Source of the DNA: Clostridiales bacterium
Lineage (GTDB): Bacteria; Bacillota; Peptococcia; Peptococcales; Peptococcaceae
Length of the DNA: 5,861 nt
Reading direction: 5' to 3'
Assembly (NCBI GenBank): GCA_003343815.1
Contig: QAKL01000008.1
Location: 1 to 5,861 of the forward strand
In this document: positions 5,597-5,861 of the stretch, piece after piece
Layout of the letters: every line of letters begins with the position of its first letter
How positions within the stretch are numbered: the first letter of the stretch is position 1
Translations under genes and position numbers: made by a program
Notes under the pieces: generated by a model
Databases searched by the model: none
Told to the model about the DNA's origin: nothing
What the model saw: only the letters and a program-made list of their open reading frames with translations

Positions 5597-5637
5597 ACAA
5601 AAAAAACAAGGTATTTCTTTTATAGAAATGCCTTGTT
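5597..5637 (-). terminator. Rho-independent terminator of the minus-strand tRNA genes
   Basis: A 14-position stem (5605-5618 with 5624-5637, one wobble or mismatch) has a 5-base loop. Read on the minus strand it is followed by a run of Ts (complement of 5599-5606). It lies 7 bases beyond the 3' end of tRNA-Val, facing the dehydrogenase terminator. Confidence 0.9.
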
Positions 5638-5644
5638 AATCGAG

Positions 5645-5718
5645 TGGAGATAGGGAGGCTCGAACTCTCGACCTCATGCATGTGAGGCATGCGCTCTAAC
5701 CGACTGAGCTATATCTCC
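5645..5718 (-). tRNA. tRNA-Val (CAC)
   Basis: This is a complete 74-nt cloverleaf on the minus strand. Acceptor strands GGAGATA and TATCTCC pair perfectly, with discriminator A. The anticodon stem CATGC/GCATG holds the loop CTCACAT, anticodon CAC (complement of 5682-5684), reading GUG. The T loop is TTCGAGC. The T stem GAGAG/CTCCC contains an A-C mismatch at its second pair (5668 with 5654). CCA is not encoded. Confidence 0.93.
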
Positions 5719-5804
5719 AAATATTTCAGGTGCATAATCAGCATAAGTTATAAAAATAGAAAAAACAGGATATAATAGCTCCCGGAACTATTTAGATAAC
5801 AAAA

Positions 5805-5861
<57 letters not shown>

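Overview
The window looks like chromosomal DNA of a moderately low-GC Bacillota-type bacterium. The grounds are strong AGGAGG-type ribosome binding sites, tRNA genes without an encoded CCA end, U-tract hairpin terminators and a MerR/iron-alcohol-dehydrogenase pair of the kind common in Firmicutes. I cannot name a genus from this sequence.

Layout. Positions 1-147 hold tRNA-Asn (5' end outside the window) and tRNA-Trp, closed by a strong terminator (152-180). A structured leader (219-280) precedes a small serine recombinase (304-909). An inverted-repeat-rich stretch (901-1060) separates it from a co-directional three-gene set: a divergent methylpurine-DNA-glycosylase-like protein (1085-1627), a two-pass membrane/coiled-coil protein (1655-2956) and a single-pass membrane protein with an acidic extracellular-type domain (2966-3730). 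These three end at a hairpin terminator (3738-3781). A MerR regulator (3785-4231, minus strand) is divergent from an iron-dependent alcohol dehydrogenase (4357-5523), with a MerR-type promoter/operator between them. The dehydrogenase ends at a strong terminator. Two minus-strand tRNA genes (Val-CAC, and Arg-TCT cut by the window edge) point back toward it and have their own terminator.

How it may work together. The MerR/dehydrogenase half is readable as an aldehyde-responsive detoxification or redox module: the regulator resembles the AdhR subgroup, with a cysteine in the matching position, and the enzyme has the full metal-binding set of YqhD/BdhA-type NADPH-dependent aldehyde reductases. 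The left half is more unusual. The recombinase is followed by two copies of one 18-bp sequence in inverted orientation, flanking 110 bp directly upstream of the glycosylase and membrane genes. This is the geometry of an invertible DNA switch or of recombinase-binding subsites. One copy sits in the loop of a perfect 15-bp hairpin overlapping the recombinase stop codon. The idea that the recombinase controls the membrane-protein operon is inference; the repeats themselves are directly visible.

The stretch 181-3780 reads as more AT-rich and less conserved than the dehydrogenase. Its position between tRNA gene clusters fits an accessory insertion, but I found no tRNA-derived attachment-site duplication.
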